Below, piece after piece: positions 9,049 to 18,673 of a stretch of DNA of 64,000 nt. Both the position numbers and the translations under genes were made by a program. This DNA comes from Alistipes sp. GTDB taxonomy: Bacteria > Bacteroidota > Bacteroidia > Bacteroidales > Rikenellaceae. The notes under the pieces are model-generated. The model searched no databases and was not told where the DNA came from. It saw only the letters and a list, made by a program, of their open reading frames with translations. Positions within the stretch are counted from its first letter, which is position 1. Every line of letters starts with the position of its first letter. The DNA is taken from positions 149,310 through 213,309 of the forward strand of contig JAJQED010000016.1 of assembly GCA_021201825.1 (NCBI GenBank), given 5' to 3'.

Positions 9049-9999
9049 TTAATCAAAACCGCCGTCCACGTCTTCTACTATGAAAGCAGGGATCGATATC
9101 TCCACCGGTACCCCGTCGCCTTTGTACGTTACCTCGACATCCAGCACCAGGTCGTCCCCGTCGAATACCTCGGTTATCTCGTGAAGTTCGAGTATCTCTT
9201 CCATAGTTACCGTGGAGTTGTAGGTATATTCCCCCGTGCCGCGGATTACGACGTTCACATTGTTGTCATAATCGAAATGGGGGATGTAGAACCTGGCATA
9301 GCACCACCATTCCTGCTCGACCGTCAGTATATGGGAGGTCTGTACGAACGTGGCCCTCTCGGGGCCCCGCGCCAGGGTGAAATCGTAATATTCTGCGAGG
9401 TTCTCGATGCTGATCTCCGGGAATTGCGGACCGGCGGCATTGTTCATGCCGGGAAAATCCTTGAGGTAGACGTTCACCGTACGGTGGGCGCTCATAAAGG
9501 ACATCGTATCCACGGTCGATCCCGAGGGTGCGACCGTTACTTTCCAAGTTCCCTCTTCCATGGCCCGGGTCCTGGCTATCTCGTCCATCGAGGCGAACCG
9601 TTTGTCGGGCGCGTAATGGAGCGGGTCGGCGGTTTCCGGGTTGGAATGGTAGACATACGATGCGTCGGGAGTGCTACCCTGGTTGCCGGAAGAGTTGTTG
9701 TTCGCCCAGCAGACCATATAGTAATCACCCGGGTCTACGGCCATCTGGTAACCGCGGAACTCTTCCAGCTGGTTTTGGCTGATCGGCACCCAGGCATAGA
9801 AGTTCTTGTACTCGTCGAAAACAATAAGGTCAACCGTCTCGATACGGTCGGCAAAAATATCCTCGCCCCCGTTGTCGAAATATTCGAATTTGAGGATCAG
9901 GTTGGCATCCTCGTCGTAGCAGTCGCTGCGGTCGTCCACGATGCAGCCGCACAGCGTCGCCGCCGCGAGGATCGTTAGGAATGCCCTGTTTGCTTTCAT
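9049..9999 (-). CDS. FimB/Mfa2 family fimbrial anchor lipoprotein
   Basis: A 316-residue lipoprotein with lipobox LCGC (Cys near residue 19). It has the FimB/Mfa2 pattern: a short Asp-rich start, a beta-sandwich beginning LILKFEYF, then VDLIVFDEYKNFYAW and VDPGDYYMVCWANN, and a second domain with the IRGTGEYTY region. In Porphyromonas, FimB and Mfa2 anchor the fimbria to the outer membrane and set its length. It is the last gene of a four-gene minus-strand operon, 130 nt after the shaft-subunit gene, and its own terminator follows. Confidence 0.82.
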   Translation of the reverse strand: MKANRAFLTILAAATLCGCIVDDRSDCYDEDANLILKFEYFDNGGEDIFADRIETVDLIVFDEYKNFYAWVPISQNQLEEFRGYQMAVDPGDYYMVCWANNNSSGNQGSTPDASYVYHSNPETADPLHYAPDKRFASMDEIARTRAMEEGTWKVTVAPSGSTVDTMSFMSAHRTVNVYLKDFPGMNNAAGPQFPEISIENLAEYYDFTLARGPERATFVQTSHILTVEQEWWCYARFYIPHFDYDNNVNVVIRGTGEYTYNSTVTMEEILELHEITEVFDGDDLVLDVEVTYKGDGVPVEISIPAFIVEDVDGGFD

Positions 10000-10129
10000 A
10001 TCGTTCGGTTTCCCGTTAGCCGGACTACTGACCGTCCGGAAAGGTGGTATACGGGTGGTTTTTGCCCGTTTGTTAAATAAAGCCGGGGGTACCGTTACTA
10101 CCCCGGTACTCCCCGGCCGGGTGGATGTA

Positions 10130-11356
10130 TTAGTCGAATTTGCCGTCGACCTCGGTGATTACCCATTCCATAACTTCCACTTCGACGTAAACGTCTTTCT
10201 TGTCGTTGATGGGAGGTTCGGGGGTGTCGCTCAGGTCAGAGTCGGTAAATACGAGGTTGGTGATGCGGTAAACGTGGCCGCCCTCGAGGGTTACCTGTGC
10301 GCCGTTGTCCCTGCGTACAAAACGGGTCAGGGTTAGATAAGCGTCCTGCGGGTCGTATGCGAGCGGGTCCTGATTGTCATAATCCATACCGTTGCTGAGT
10401 ACCACATTCGATAGGTGGAACACAAGGTGCGGTTCGCCGAGAGCGAAAACATTGTATGCCCATGCCTCTTTGTCCGGACCTATGGAGATATAGTTTACGG
10501 CCGGGTTCCCGATCGGGGTCGATACGGCCGAACCAAGTCCGAAGCTTGACGTTCCGTCGAAACCGTCGTCATACAGGTAGAACCTGTCAGCCGACTTATA
10601 CTGTCCGGCGCTCCTCCTGTCGTAACTCTGGTAAGACGGGATATGTGTGCCGTAATTGACATAACCGGTGTTGGCAGAGCCGCCCAGGGTCAGGTCGGGG
10701 TGGTAGTTGTTTACGAAGATACCCTCCAGGTCGAATTCTTTCGGGCCACGGTCTTCCGGTTCTACGGCGTCGTACGGGGCAGCGCTAAGAGCCTGAACCT
10801 CGATACGGGAAATGAGCGGAGCGATCTGGAATTTGGCGTACCTTTCATAGGTCTCGGAGCCGATAGTGATCTGCTGGTCGATAATGCGTCCCGAACCTTT
10901 GAGGGTTACGTTGGATACCATCCAATCCGGATCCCTCTCGTCTTCGTGCTCGATGATGTATTCGTCCATATCCCCGATATCGGATATTTGCAGGGTCTGG
11001 TTTTCAAGTACGTTACCGTAAAGGTAGACCATGGTAATGTCGGCGCTGAGCGATTCGATTACCGTACCGGCTTGAAGTGCGGCCGGGGTAAGGGTACCCT
11101 GGATACCGCTGTTATTGATGCGGATGTACCTCTTCACTTCACCTCCGCTGGTGGTGAAGAACAGGTGACCGCTGTTGAATTCCGGACTTGTCCCGGACTT
11201 GATCCCCTCCACGTCGGCCCTGGTACTCCCGGCCTGGGTGAATTGCAGGTAGATGTTCTTTTCCCCATCGGCGATCTTGCCCGTGTCGTCTTTAGAGCAG
11301 GAAGCTAATCCGATGACCATGGCGCTGGCGGCCAATAATAAATGTTTGATCTTCAT
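10130..11356 (-). CDS. Mfa1/FimA-type major fimbrial subunit
   Basis: A 408-residue lipoprotein precursor with lipobox LASC (Cys near residue 20). The N-terminal beta-sandwich begins NIYLQFTQAGSTRADVEG. The TRA motif near residues 48-50 resembles the Arg cleavage site at which P. gingivalis fimbrillins mature. A second domain ends with the strand VYVEVEVMEWVITEVDGKF, of the type expected for donor-strand exchange. The position directly before a FimB/Mfa2-type anchor gene supports the role of main shaft subunit. The 120-nt gap upstream is AT-rich; I saw no clear promoter in it. Confidence 0.75.
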   Translation of the reverse strand: MKIKHLLLAASAMVIGLASCSKDDTGKIADGEKNIYLQFTQAGSTRADVEGIKSGTSPEFNSGHLFFTTSGGEVKRYIRINNSGIQGTLTPAALQAGTVIESLSADITMVYLYGNVLENQTLQISDIGDMDEYIIEHEDERDPDWMVSNVTLKGSGRIIDQQITIGSETYERYAKFQIAPLISRIEVQALSAAPYDAVEPEDRGPKEFDLEGIFVNNYHPDLTLGGSANTGYVNYGTHIPSYQSYDRRSAGQYKSADRFYLYDDGFDGTSSFGLGSAVSTPIGNPAVNYISIGPDKEAWAYNVFALGEPHLVFHLSNVVLSNGMDYDNQDPLAYDPQDAYLTLTRFVRRDNGAQVTLEGGHVYRITNLVFTDSDLSDTPEPPINDKKDVYVEVEVMEWVITEVDGKFD

Positions 11357-11477
11357 GATAATGATAATTAAGTTGTTTTAGATAGTTTGGTTTTCTTTTG
11401 ATCTTTCAAGTTCTTTAGCTGTTCTTCTTTTTATTCTTTCGGGTAATTAAGGGTTTTGGGTAGTTAATACTTATTAT

Positions 11478-13115
11478 TTATTTTACTGATGAAAAATGTT
11501 GTGATACGTATATTTTAGACCGGCCGGTAGATGCCCTTACCGCATGGATCTCCCCTCCCGTGCGGTAGGAGGCACCTGCCTGGCTGGCCATTAGATACAA
11601 CATCCCCGGTTCGCCGTAGTTGAGGCCCACGGTAGAGGAACTGATACCGTCGCGGGATACCGACAGCCAGCTACCGCTTCCCCTGCTGTAAAGGGTACAG
11701 GAAACGTAATCGTTATACGGCATCACGTCCAGGCCGTTAGAGGCCATCGGTTGGCGCCGGTTTATAGCGATCTCTTTGGCAAGGCTCCCTACGCGTATGG
11801 TGACAGTTCCGGTAGATACGGTTGGCGGGATAGTGATGGAAAGGGTCATTCCGGAAGCTGAAACGGCCGAATGGGACAGTGTGATGTTAATGTCGTCAGT
11901 GATAATCGAAGAACCGACAGCCGCCAGGGAGGCATTGGTTAGGATGCTCACGGTCGAGGTGATGGAGGCGCCGTCTTCCAGCAGCAGTTCGATTGCGGAG
12001 TTGGAAACCCCGATATAGAACTCTTCGTTACTCACAATGTCGTACGATCCGGTATCGATCACCTTTATCTCGTACTGGAACCCGGGAAGCCCGTCGGAAT
12101 CTATGGCTTCCTGCATGGTTTTGAAACCGATGCCGGCGGATTTTATATTGAATATATAATTGGTGTTCCTCTTGATATCGAGGTAGTCCCCGTCATAGAA
12201 AGGCAGCCGGTAATAGTAGGTCGTACCGTTTACTGCCGCTTTGACGATCAGGGCGGTCTGCTGTCCGGCGGATGCCTCGTAAAGGTAGATCGGATCGTTC
12301 TCGGTGGATACGTCCCCGCTCGACAGGGTTGCAGGTTGGGCCATGCCGTTTGTGCCGTCGCCGTACCTTAATGTTTGTGTTGCGGTGGTATAAGTCCCGG
12401 AAGCATTATAAAGGGAGCCTCTTGCCGATGCACCCGCAACGCCCACTCCCGACAACCTGAAATATTGGCTGATCTCCGTGTCTACCAGCACCGACGCTTT
12501 GGCTACTGCGCGTTGAAGTTTTATCTTGCTGGCGGCCGTCCCCAGCGTCTGGTCTGCCTGTATGGATGATACCTGGCAAACGGCGGACATCGGCAGGGTG
12601 GCCAGGGTACCGGAGAACGGCAGGGAGGTAAGGGTTCCGGTACCGAGGGAAACGGTTTGAAGAAGCCCCTGCTGTTCCACCTGTGAGAGAGTTTTCCCAC
12701 GGAGGGCTTCTTTTAGGTTGGATTCGTTCAGGGCCACTTCCGCCGTTCCGTTGTAGAATCGCGCGGACGGGACGTTGGTTATTATAACCAATACGGCCGG
12801 GTTCTCCGTCGGTACGAGCATCACGGTCGATAGGGTGCCGTCGTATTCGGCTTTGGAAGCTTCGAAAAATACGAAGTCGCTGCCGTCCTGCCAGAACGAG
12901 AGCACCATGGGCTCGTAGTCGAAAGCACTCTCCGCCGCCCGTGATCCCGGCATACGGTAGTCATCTGTCGCGGTATATATCTCAAGACGTACCCGTTCGG
13001 CTTCCTCGGGTATATCGGGTTCGACGGTCGTCTTGTCTTTCACACACGATACGGCGGGGAGGCCTGCAACGGAAATTGCAAGGATCCATAATATATAATT
13101 GACCGCCGTTCTCAT
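11478..13115 (-). CDS. Fimbrillin-like lipoprotein, accessory fimbrial subunit
   Basis: A 545-residue protein with a signal peptide and lipobox AVSC (Cys near residue 25). The N-terminal part resembles a fimbrillin domain (VRLEIYTATDDYRMPGSRAAES, then PTENPAVLVIITNVPSARF), including a GSRA motif that could be a maturation site. A middle segment reads IYLYEASAGQQTALIVKA. The C-terminal third is rich in Ser, Thr and small residues (VSILTNASLAAVGSSII), suggesting BACON/Ig-like beta domains. The position between the tip-like gene and the shaft gene suggests an accessory or connecting subunit; the exact role is inferred. Confidence 0.6.
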   Translation of the reverse strand: MRTAVNYILWILAISVAGLPAVSCVKDKTTVEPDIPEEAERVRLEIYTATDDYRMPGSRAAESAFDYEPMVLSFWQDGSDFVFFEASKAEYDGTLSTVMLVPTENPAVLVIITNVPSARFYNGTAEVALNESNLKEALRGKTLSQVEQQGLLQTVSLGTGTLTSLPFSGTLATLPMSAVCQVSSIQADQTLGTAASKIKLQRAVAKASVLVDTEISQYFRLSGVGVAGASARGSLYNASGTYTTATQTLRYGDGTNGMAQPATLSSGDVSTENDPIYLYEASAGQQTALIVKAAVNGTTYYYRLPFYDGDYLDIKRNTNYIFNIKSAGIGFKTMQEAIDSDGLPGFQYEIKVIDTGSYDIVSNEEFYIGVSNSAIELLLEDGASITSTVSILTNASLAAVGSSIITDDINITLSHSAVSASGMTLSITIPPTVSTGTVTIRVGSLAKEIAINRRQPMASNGLDVMPYNDYVSCTLYSRGSGSWLSVSRDGISSSTVGLNYGEPGMLYLMASQAGASYRTGGEIHAVRASTGRSKIYVSQHFSSVK

Positions 13116-13145
13116 CTTTATGGTACTTCTGTAGTCTCTCTTTTA

Positions 13146-15785
13146 TTATTCTTCTTTGACGCAGCGAATGTTAGCCCCTTTACTGCGGTTGGCATTGGAT
13201 ACGTTAAGTGTTACCCCGTTTCGGGATATATATTGCAGGTTTCCGGAAGTGCCCGATTCCTGCGGGGATTGGATATAGATGGAGTGAGCCGTGGCATTGG
13301 ACGTTGCCCCGCTCGACCAGTAGTATCCATGGGCTCCGGTATACCTTACCGCACCGGTATTCGAGTGGTCCCGTTCGCCCGGGCAAGGAAAGAATATCGA
13401 AGCGTTGGAATCCGTATTGGGGTTGAAGAACAGGCACCCGGAGTAGCCGACATTTGTTTCAGTAGGACGCACCGCACTCAATGTGTTTTTCAAATTGGGA
13501 AAGTAGGACATCGGGTCCTCTACGGGCCGCCGGTCGAAAAAGCCGTCGGCATAGTAACCGAAAAGGGCATTGGCCGTCTGGCTTTGACTGACAACACCGG
13601 ACGGATGGACCCATAAGGACTGGGCCAGTTCCGATAATTGATTGTTGTAACTGGCTGTCCGGTCTGTACGCACGGATGCCGGCCTGCGGTATCCCTCCGG
13701 ACAGTTATCGTATCCAAGTTTGTCCCAAACCTCCGAAGAAATATTGTTGGTGAACCCGGTGAGTGCTCCCACTGCGTTAGACGGGTGGTAGGCTCGTGGT
13801 GAAGTCGTATGGCCCCATTGGAAGAAAGCTCCCGCCTGGCTCGGGTAATCCACTTCGACACCTTGCCGGTCTCCGACCGACGGATGTTGTGAGGCGGTGC
13901 TGCTCCCGGAATTGGTGCCGTTGTAGAAATCCCGGGCGGTAATATTGAATACGGAGAATTTTACCGCCGACGGCCTCGGGACGGCCGACCCGCTCGGCCC
14001 TATTTCGTAGAGCTCGCCCGAAGTGTCGACCCCGTAATCCTCGGGTCTCATCAGGTAATCCGGGTCTTCGCCCTGCCGCAGGTAAATGTATGCCGGTGAC
14101 GGGGTGTTGCTGGTGGTTATCATGATGCGGCCGTAACGGGGCGTGTTTCCCGTATTAGCCGATTTGCAGCCCACACGGAAGAAAACGAACCCGGAGCCGC
14201 TCAATTCCGTTGCGTTACCCTCCACCGGGTAATCTTCAGCATCCCCGGGATTGTCCGTCCACACGTTCTCGTCCACGCTTTTGCCGGGGGCGATCACGAA
14301 CCATTCGGCACCGTATTCGATCACCGCCCTCCAGGTCCCGTCGTTACGTCCGCTGATAAGCCGCTCGCCGGTTTGGTCATTCCTCCAGAAAGCTCCCACG
14401 TATTCGAAATAACCTATCTGGGTGTTCCCGACGTTGGACGTTATGGTGATTTCCCTTTTCAGGCCGGCGGCACTGAGGTAAATCTTATGGTTGTGTGAAC
14501 GGTTCGGTGTCAGTTTTGTGTAGTCGGTCATGAGGTCCAGATAACCCGTGCCCTCGCCGGATTCTTGGTCGTAATCGTAATGCAAGTTGGATGCACCCGG
14601 GCCGGCCAGGTCGTAGAAAATATCGTCTACATATTCACCGCCTGCGGTCAGTTCGTCCACATAAATCTCGGGCATATTGGACGAGAACCATATCCGGGTC
14701 CTGGTACGGTCGCTTATGGTCGCCGTGAATGCCGATACATTGAGCGTGCGGGTGGCACCGATGGACTTCTCGAGAAGAACAGTATCCCAATTTTCGGCAT
14801 CGAGGTAGATCTCGAGGGAGGGGGCTATGGCCATCGACGCCCGCAGATAGGTATTGCGCGGTATCTGGTAGAAACCGTCCATTCCCGTTTCGATTACCCC
14901 GGAAGCCGTTTCCCCGCCATCATAAATGCATGTAAGGGTCATGGCGTTCTCTTCGTTGTCCGGTGAAAAGACGTTGGACGGCAGGATCACCCGGTCGAGT
15001 TTCCACTGATAGAGGGTGTTGCCCGAGGCATCGGTCGTCTCTTTAAATGTCCCGTCCTCGCCGTCAGACACGTCGAAAGCGATCGGAGTGGAGAGGTAAT
15101 TTCCCGATCCTCCGTTCAGGATCTTATTACCCGACACGGTCGTTTCCAGGATCGGGACGCTAACCGGGACGTTGGTGATCTCCAGGCCCGCAAAATCGCG
15201 TTGTTTTATATAGCTGTCCGTGGTTATGGTAAGGTCCATACGAACACCCAACCGGGACATGCTTACGGTCCATACGTCCGTCCGTTCCTGTCCGTCCACT
15301 ATATAGCGGTTACTGCCCAATATCTCCACCTGGCGGTGGATACGGGACATGGGTATGTTTCTGTCCGAAGTGAACGACTGGTAAGAGAACGTTATGGATT
15401 CGAGACTCGAGAGGGTTGCCGACTGAGACAGCGCTTCGAGTTTTGCCGTGAGAGTCGGGTCCGAATCTTCGTTGCCGATAAAAACAAAGTCGTATGTATC
15501 CTGGTATAGTTCGAGTTTATGGGGAGTGGAGGCGTTGATATCGTCGATATGCTCATTGAGCACCAGTGTGCCGTTGCTTTTGAAAACAATTATCCGAAGC
15601 TCCTTTATCGCGCTGTCCTCGGCATCCCCCGGGTCGGTCCCCCGTGTTGTGCCGGCGGTAGACGTACCTACGGCTACCAGTATCGAAGCCTCGTCCGTTT
15701 GTGGACGGACCGGATTCTCGTCGCCGATGCATGAGTTAAAGATTACTATGCCGGGTAGAAGCGATAATAGGATAACTTTTTTCAT
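13146..15785 (-). CDS. Large fimbrial tip-like lipoprotein with FISUMP-type C-terminus
   Basis: An 879-residue lipoprotein with lipobox FNSC (Cys near residue 19). A fimbrillin-like start (SAIKELRIIVFKSNGTLVLNE) is preceded by a TTRG motif near residue 48. The middle holds several beta-rich domains, including LDRVILPSNVF and KREITITSN. The last 200 or so residues follow the FISUMP pattern (GYDNCPEGYRRPASVRTDR, GYYWSSGATSNA, RSKGANIRCVKEE), a fold seen at the ends of large Bacteroidales surface and fimbrial tip proteins. As the first and largest gene of the operon it is most simply the tip adhesin. Its ligand cannot be read from the sequence. Confidence 0.65.
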   Translation of the reverse strand: MKKVILLSLLPGIVIFNSCIGDENPVRPQTDEASILVAVGTSTAGTTRGTDPGDAEDSAIKELRIIVFKSNGTLVLNEHIDDINASTPHKLELYQDTYDFVFIGNEDSDPTLTAKLEALSQSATLSSLESITFSYQSFTSDRNIPMSRIHRQVEILGSNRYIVDGQERTDVWTVSMSRLGVRMDLTITTDSYIKQRDFAGLEITNVPVSVPILETTVSGNKILNGGSGNYLSTPIAFDVSDGEDGTFKETTDASGNTLYQWKLDRVILPSNVFSPDNEENAMTLTCIYDGGETASGVIETGMDGFYQIPRNTYLRASMAIAPSLEIYLDAENWDTVLLEKSIGATRTLNVSAFTATISDRTRTRIWFSSNMPEIYVDELTAGGEYVDDIFYDLAGPGASNLHYDYDQESGEGTGYLDLMTDYTKLTPNRSHNHKIYLSAAGLKREITITSNVGNTQIGYFEYVGAFWRNDQTGERLISGRNDGTWRAVIEYGAEWFVIAPGKSVDENVWTDNPGDAEDYPVEGNATELSGSGFVFFRVGCKSANTGNTPRYGRIMITTSNTPSPAYIYLRQGEDPDYLMRPEDYGVDTSGELYEIGPSGSAVPRPSAVKFSVFNITARDFYNGTNSGSSTASQHPSVGDRQGVEVDYPSQAGAFFQWGHTTSPRAYHPSNAVGALTGFTNNISSEVWDKLGYDNCPEGYRRPASVRTDRTASYNNQLSELAQSLWVHPSGVVSQSQTANALFGYYADGFFDRRPVEDPMSYFPNLKNTLSAVRPTETNVGYSGCLFFNPNTDSNASIFFPCPGERDHSNTGAVRYTGAHGYYWSSGATSNATAHSIYIQSPQESGTSGNLQYISRNGVTLNVSNANRSKGANIRCVKEE

Positions 15786-16541
15786 AAATAATAAACCGGT
15801 TAATAAACCTTGGCGAACCTTTTCGGTTTACGTTGCGGCAGGTATACTATTGAAAAAATAATTTTAAATTTCTTCCCTTTTTAGCCTTATTTTTTCTGGT
15901 TTTCAATACTTTTAAAGGCGGGAATGATCTCTCGGTAATTAAACGGGTTAATATCGGTTTACGGTTTTACGATTGGGTAGTTTTTAAAAATATATGCTTT
16001 ATACGGTTTTACAATGCAAATATATCTCGTATTTAGATACGTCATATTAACCATTTCCCCGGAATCGTCAACATTTTTCCTACTTCTAAATTTTGTTGCA
16101 CGGAGTGTGTCTTAAAATAGTAATGTATCGGTAAAATGTAAGCCCAACGGGGTATTATGGCGTTCAGCCTTACATAATCTGAGGCCGGCAGGACAGGGAA
16201 TTATACATAACGGGGGAAAACGAATCCCCCTTTCCGGCTCCCGTTTGCCTAAAATTTGCCACCGGGAAATTCAGGGGTTATCTTCCGGGTCTCCACTTAT
16301 CCCGGAATGTAGAACACCCGTCCCTATATATTAAAGGTATGGGCGATTGTCGGTAACAGAGGGGGGAACGGTGCCACACGAAGTGTTCCGGTCTTCCGAC
16401 GGAGGGGGCCGATGATCATATTGCCATTGAGAATATTCCCGGTATAGCTACCCACGATGTGCCTGACTTCTGACGGACTGGTTAGAGTATGTTCATGGCC
16501 TGTGATTTACGGTATCTTTTTTGCCGTCATATCCCCAAAAA
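15786..16541. other. Gene-free region upstream of the fimbrial operon
   Basis: No convincing gene is seen in these 756 nt. The part next to the fimbrial operon is AT-rich. It holds a direct repeat ACGGTTTTAC at 15961-15970 and 16003-16012 and a minus-strand -7-like element TATATTTG (16017-16024) without a matching -33 element. A terminator-like hairpin with G5/C5 arms followed by TTT lies at 16212-16233. The regulatory region of the fimbrial operon is expected here. Confidence 0.4.
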
Positions 16542-16862
16542 ATGCTTATGGACAGGATACTGGAACTCAAAAAACAGATACAGCAGATTGAAGATAAAAT
16601 ACGGCGCGCACCGCAGGATACCCCGAACAAGGTGGTCTTCGAATGGTACCTCGAGATAGACGACTTGCGCGACCGCATACGGAAAATCGAAGATGGAGAG
16701 CCGGACGTTGAGCCCAATGAATCCAATATGCTCGATATTTCGAGTGCGGATGCCGAGGACCTCTCGTCCGAACAGGAAAGGAATGCATTTATCGAGGAAT
16801 GGAACCGTGACGGCGATACCCATCAGACTTGGAGCCAGATCGTGGGGACGGCAAAGGAATAA
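16542..16862 (+). CDS. Small acidic coiled-coil protein of unknown function
   Basis: A 106-residue soluble protein I do not recognise. The first 25 residues (MDRILELKKQIQQIEDKI and onwards) have a heptad pattern suited to a coiled coil. A second helical stretch is WYLEIDDLRDRIRKIEDG. The rest is acidic and Ser-rich, and there is no signal peptide or membrane segment. I chose the ATG at 16542; the ATG at 16548 is equally possible, and the frame continues upstream only to a TTG. It has no operon partner and is followed by a strong hairpin. Confidence 0.6.
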   Translation: MLMDRILELKKQIQQIEDKIRRAPQDTPNKVVFEWYLEIDDLRDRIRKIEDGEPDVEPNESNMLDISSADAEDLSSEQERNAFIEEWNRDGDTHQTWSQIVGTAKE

Positions 16863-16885
16863 TATAATATATGTTATTATTTTAT

Positions 16886-16910
16886 AGGGCGGGAACATCA
16901 CTCCCGCCCT
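16886..16910 (+). terminator. Terminator-like hairpin after the small coiled-coil gene
   Basis: A perfect inverted repeat AGGGCGGGA / TCCCGCCCT with a 7-nt loop lies 24 nt past the stop codon. The following plus-strand bases are only weakly T-rich; the T-richer flank is on the minus strand. The next 320 nt (16911-17231) hold no gene I can support; a weak TATCTTTA at 17195-17202 may be part of the promoter of the next gene. Confidence 0.6.
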
Positions 16911-17231
16911 GTATCATATAAGGTCCATAAACGGCCCTGCAAATAAATTTGCCGAACCAGTCTTGTCCTGTTGAATTATAGAAGCCGACTTTTCTAATTA
17001 ATGGGAAATCACTTCCATTGCGGTTTCCAGTACCGGGCAATTACCCTGAAGAAAATCCTCGACCGTTGCCCGTACCTATATCCGGAATGATAATTACCCC
17101 GATAAACTGCCTCGGGCAGGTGGCATATTTCTCACGGTACAGACCGACATTATAACGGAGGGATTCGTTGAACCGGGAATCGGAGGAATTTAGCTATCTT
17201 TAGTGTCGGTTAAACCATAATTCCGAATATT

Positions 17232-18338
17232 ATGAAAGCAACAGCTGTGAAAATATTTCTATCGATCGTATGTCTTTGCGGGATGGGAACCGTTATTGCG
17301 GCACAACCGGCCGGAAACGACAAACCGCTCAGGATAGGGGTCGCCGGTATTTCCCACGGGCATCTTTGGGATGTTGTAAGCCGTGCAGACCGGGGCGATT
17401 TTATCGTTGTCGGGGTAGCGGAGCCGGACGAAAAACTACGTGCCGAGAGCCGTTGGATACAGTCACTCGATCCGGAGATCGTCTTCGCCGACCTGTCGGA
17501 AATGATAGAGGTCACGGCTCCGGAAGTGGTCGTGGCTTACGGTTCGATATACGATCATCTGGCCGTAGTGCAGGCGGCGGCTCCGCTCGGTGTTCATGTT
17601 ATGGTTGAGAAACCCCTTGCGGTAAATCTCGAACATGCGGTGGAGATGGAGCGGCTTGCCTGGGAAAACAACATCCAGCTGCTGACTAACTATGAAACAA
17701 CATGGTATCCGTCCAACCGGGTCATTACGGATATGCTTGGAGAAAATGCGATCGGTAAGCTTACGCGGATAAACGTATACGACGGCCATCAGGGGCCGGT
17801 GGAAATAGGTTGCGGCCCGGAATTTCTGGCCTGGTTGACCGATCCGGTGCTGAACGGAGGCGGGGCGGTCGTGGACTTCGGATGTTACGGCGCCAACCTT
17901 GCCACATGGCTGCTGGACGGTAAAGAGCCGCGCAGGGTAATGGCCGTGTTGAAACAGCTCAAACCGGATATTTATCCCAATGTCGATGATGATGCAACCA
18001 TAATCCTCGAATACGACGATGTAACCGTACAGGTGATGGGTTCGTGGGCATGGCCCATGAGCCGGAAAGATATGCATATATACGGTCTCGACGGTTATAT
18101 CTACCAAGACAATTCAACCGACTTGAGGGTCCTGGAGAATGGTAAAGCACGCAATGTCAAAGCTTCTGCACTGGTATCGCCATTCAATGACCCATACCTA
18201 TATCTGAAAGCGGTTGTTAGGGGTGAGATCACTATGTCGCCTTTCGACCAGTCGGCTTTGGAGAATAATATGACGGTCGTTAAAATACTCGATGCCGCCC
18301 GCGAAAGTGCACGAAGCGGCCGGGCGGTGGAATTGTGA
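17232..18338 (+). CDS. Exported Gfo/Idh/MocA family oxidoreductase
   Basis: A 368-residue protein with a signal peptide (ending near AAQPAG, residue about 26), so probably periplasmic. The Rossmann start is RIGVAGISHGHLWDVV, followed by the MVEKPLAVN motif, which carries the conserved EKP of the family, near residue 122. The C-terminal alpha/beta domain includes VVDFGCYGANLATWLL. The family performs NAD(P)-dependent sugar or cyclitol oxidations, and many Bacteroidetes members are exported glycosidase-like enzymes. The substrate is unknown. It is the last backbone gene before the island; the left att copy starts about 170 nt downstream. Confidence 0.85.
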   Translation: MKATAVKIFLSIVCLCGMGTVIAAQPAGNDKPLRIGVAGISHGHLWDVVSRADRGDFIVVGVAEPDEKLRAESRWIQSLDPEIVFADLSEMIEVTAPEVVVAYGSIYDHLAVVQAAAPLGVHVMVEKPLAVNLEHAVEMERLAWENNIQLLTNYETTWYPSNRVITDMLGENAIGKLTRINVYDGHQGPVEIGCGPEFLAWLTDPVLNGGGAVVDFGCYGANLATWLLDGKEPRRVMAVLKQLKPDIYPNVDDDATIILEYDDVTVQVMGSWAWPMSRKDMHIYGLDGYIYQDNSTDLRVLENGKARNVKASALVSPFNDPYLYLKAVVRGEITMSPFDQSALENNMTVVKILDAARESARSGRAVEL

Positions 18339-18504
18339 GTTTTTGTATTTTCGGCGGATTTTACTGAAGACCCAAAGTTTGTGGTGGATTAGGCTTATTT
18401 GTCGATTCCTTACCCTAAGCATACATCGCTTGGGGGTAGGGAAAATCATAGTCTAATAATAAACCCCAAAAGTTGCACACTCTTAGGGGTTTACTGTGAT
18501 TGGT

Positions 18505-18520
18505 TGAGGTCTGAAGCGGA
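18505..18520. repeat. attL: 16-bp direct repeat of the tRNA-Cys 3' end
   Basis: TGAGGTCTGAAGCGGA is identical to 27004-27019. The flanking bases differ at once on both sides, which defines the core repeat. Confidence 0.85.
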
Positions 18521-18618
18521 CATCAAATTTAACCTTTTTAAAGATTGTCGAATATTTTCAAGACTTATAAATAACTGTATAACAAATATATAAAATCATT
18601 AAAGATTGTCAAAGATTT

Positions 18619-18650
18619 TTTGGTATTGTGAAAAAGTGTGTGTAAATTTG
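18619..18650 (+). promoter_or_regulatory. Integrase promoter overlapping arm-like repeats
   Basis: TTTG (18619-18622), 20 nt, then TAAATTTG (18643-18650) matches the Bacteroidetes promoter pattern. It overlaps two TGTGTGTA-type motifs (18636-18646 and 18648-18659), and an inverted copy (GTTACACACATG) follows at 18665-18676 over the start codon. Binding of integrase or an excision factor there could repress the integrase gene (inference). Confidence 0.55.
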
Positions 18651-18673
18651 TGTGTAGTTAAAATGTTACACAC

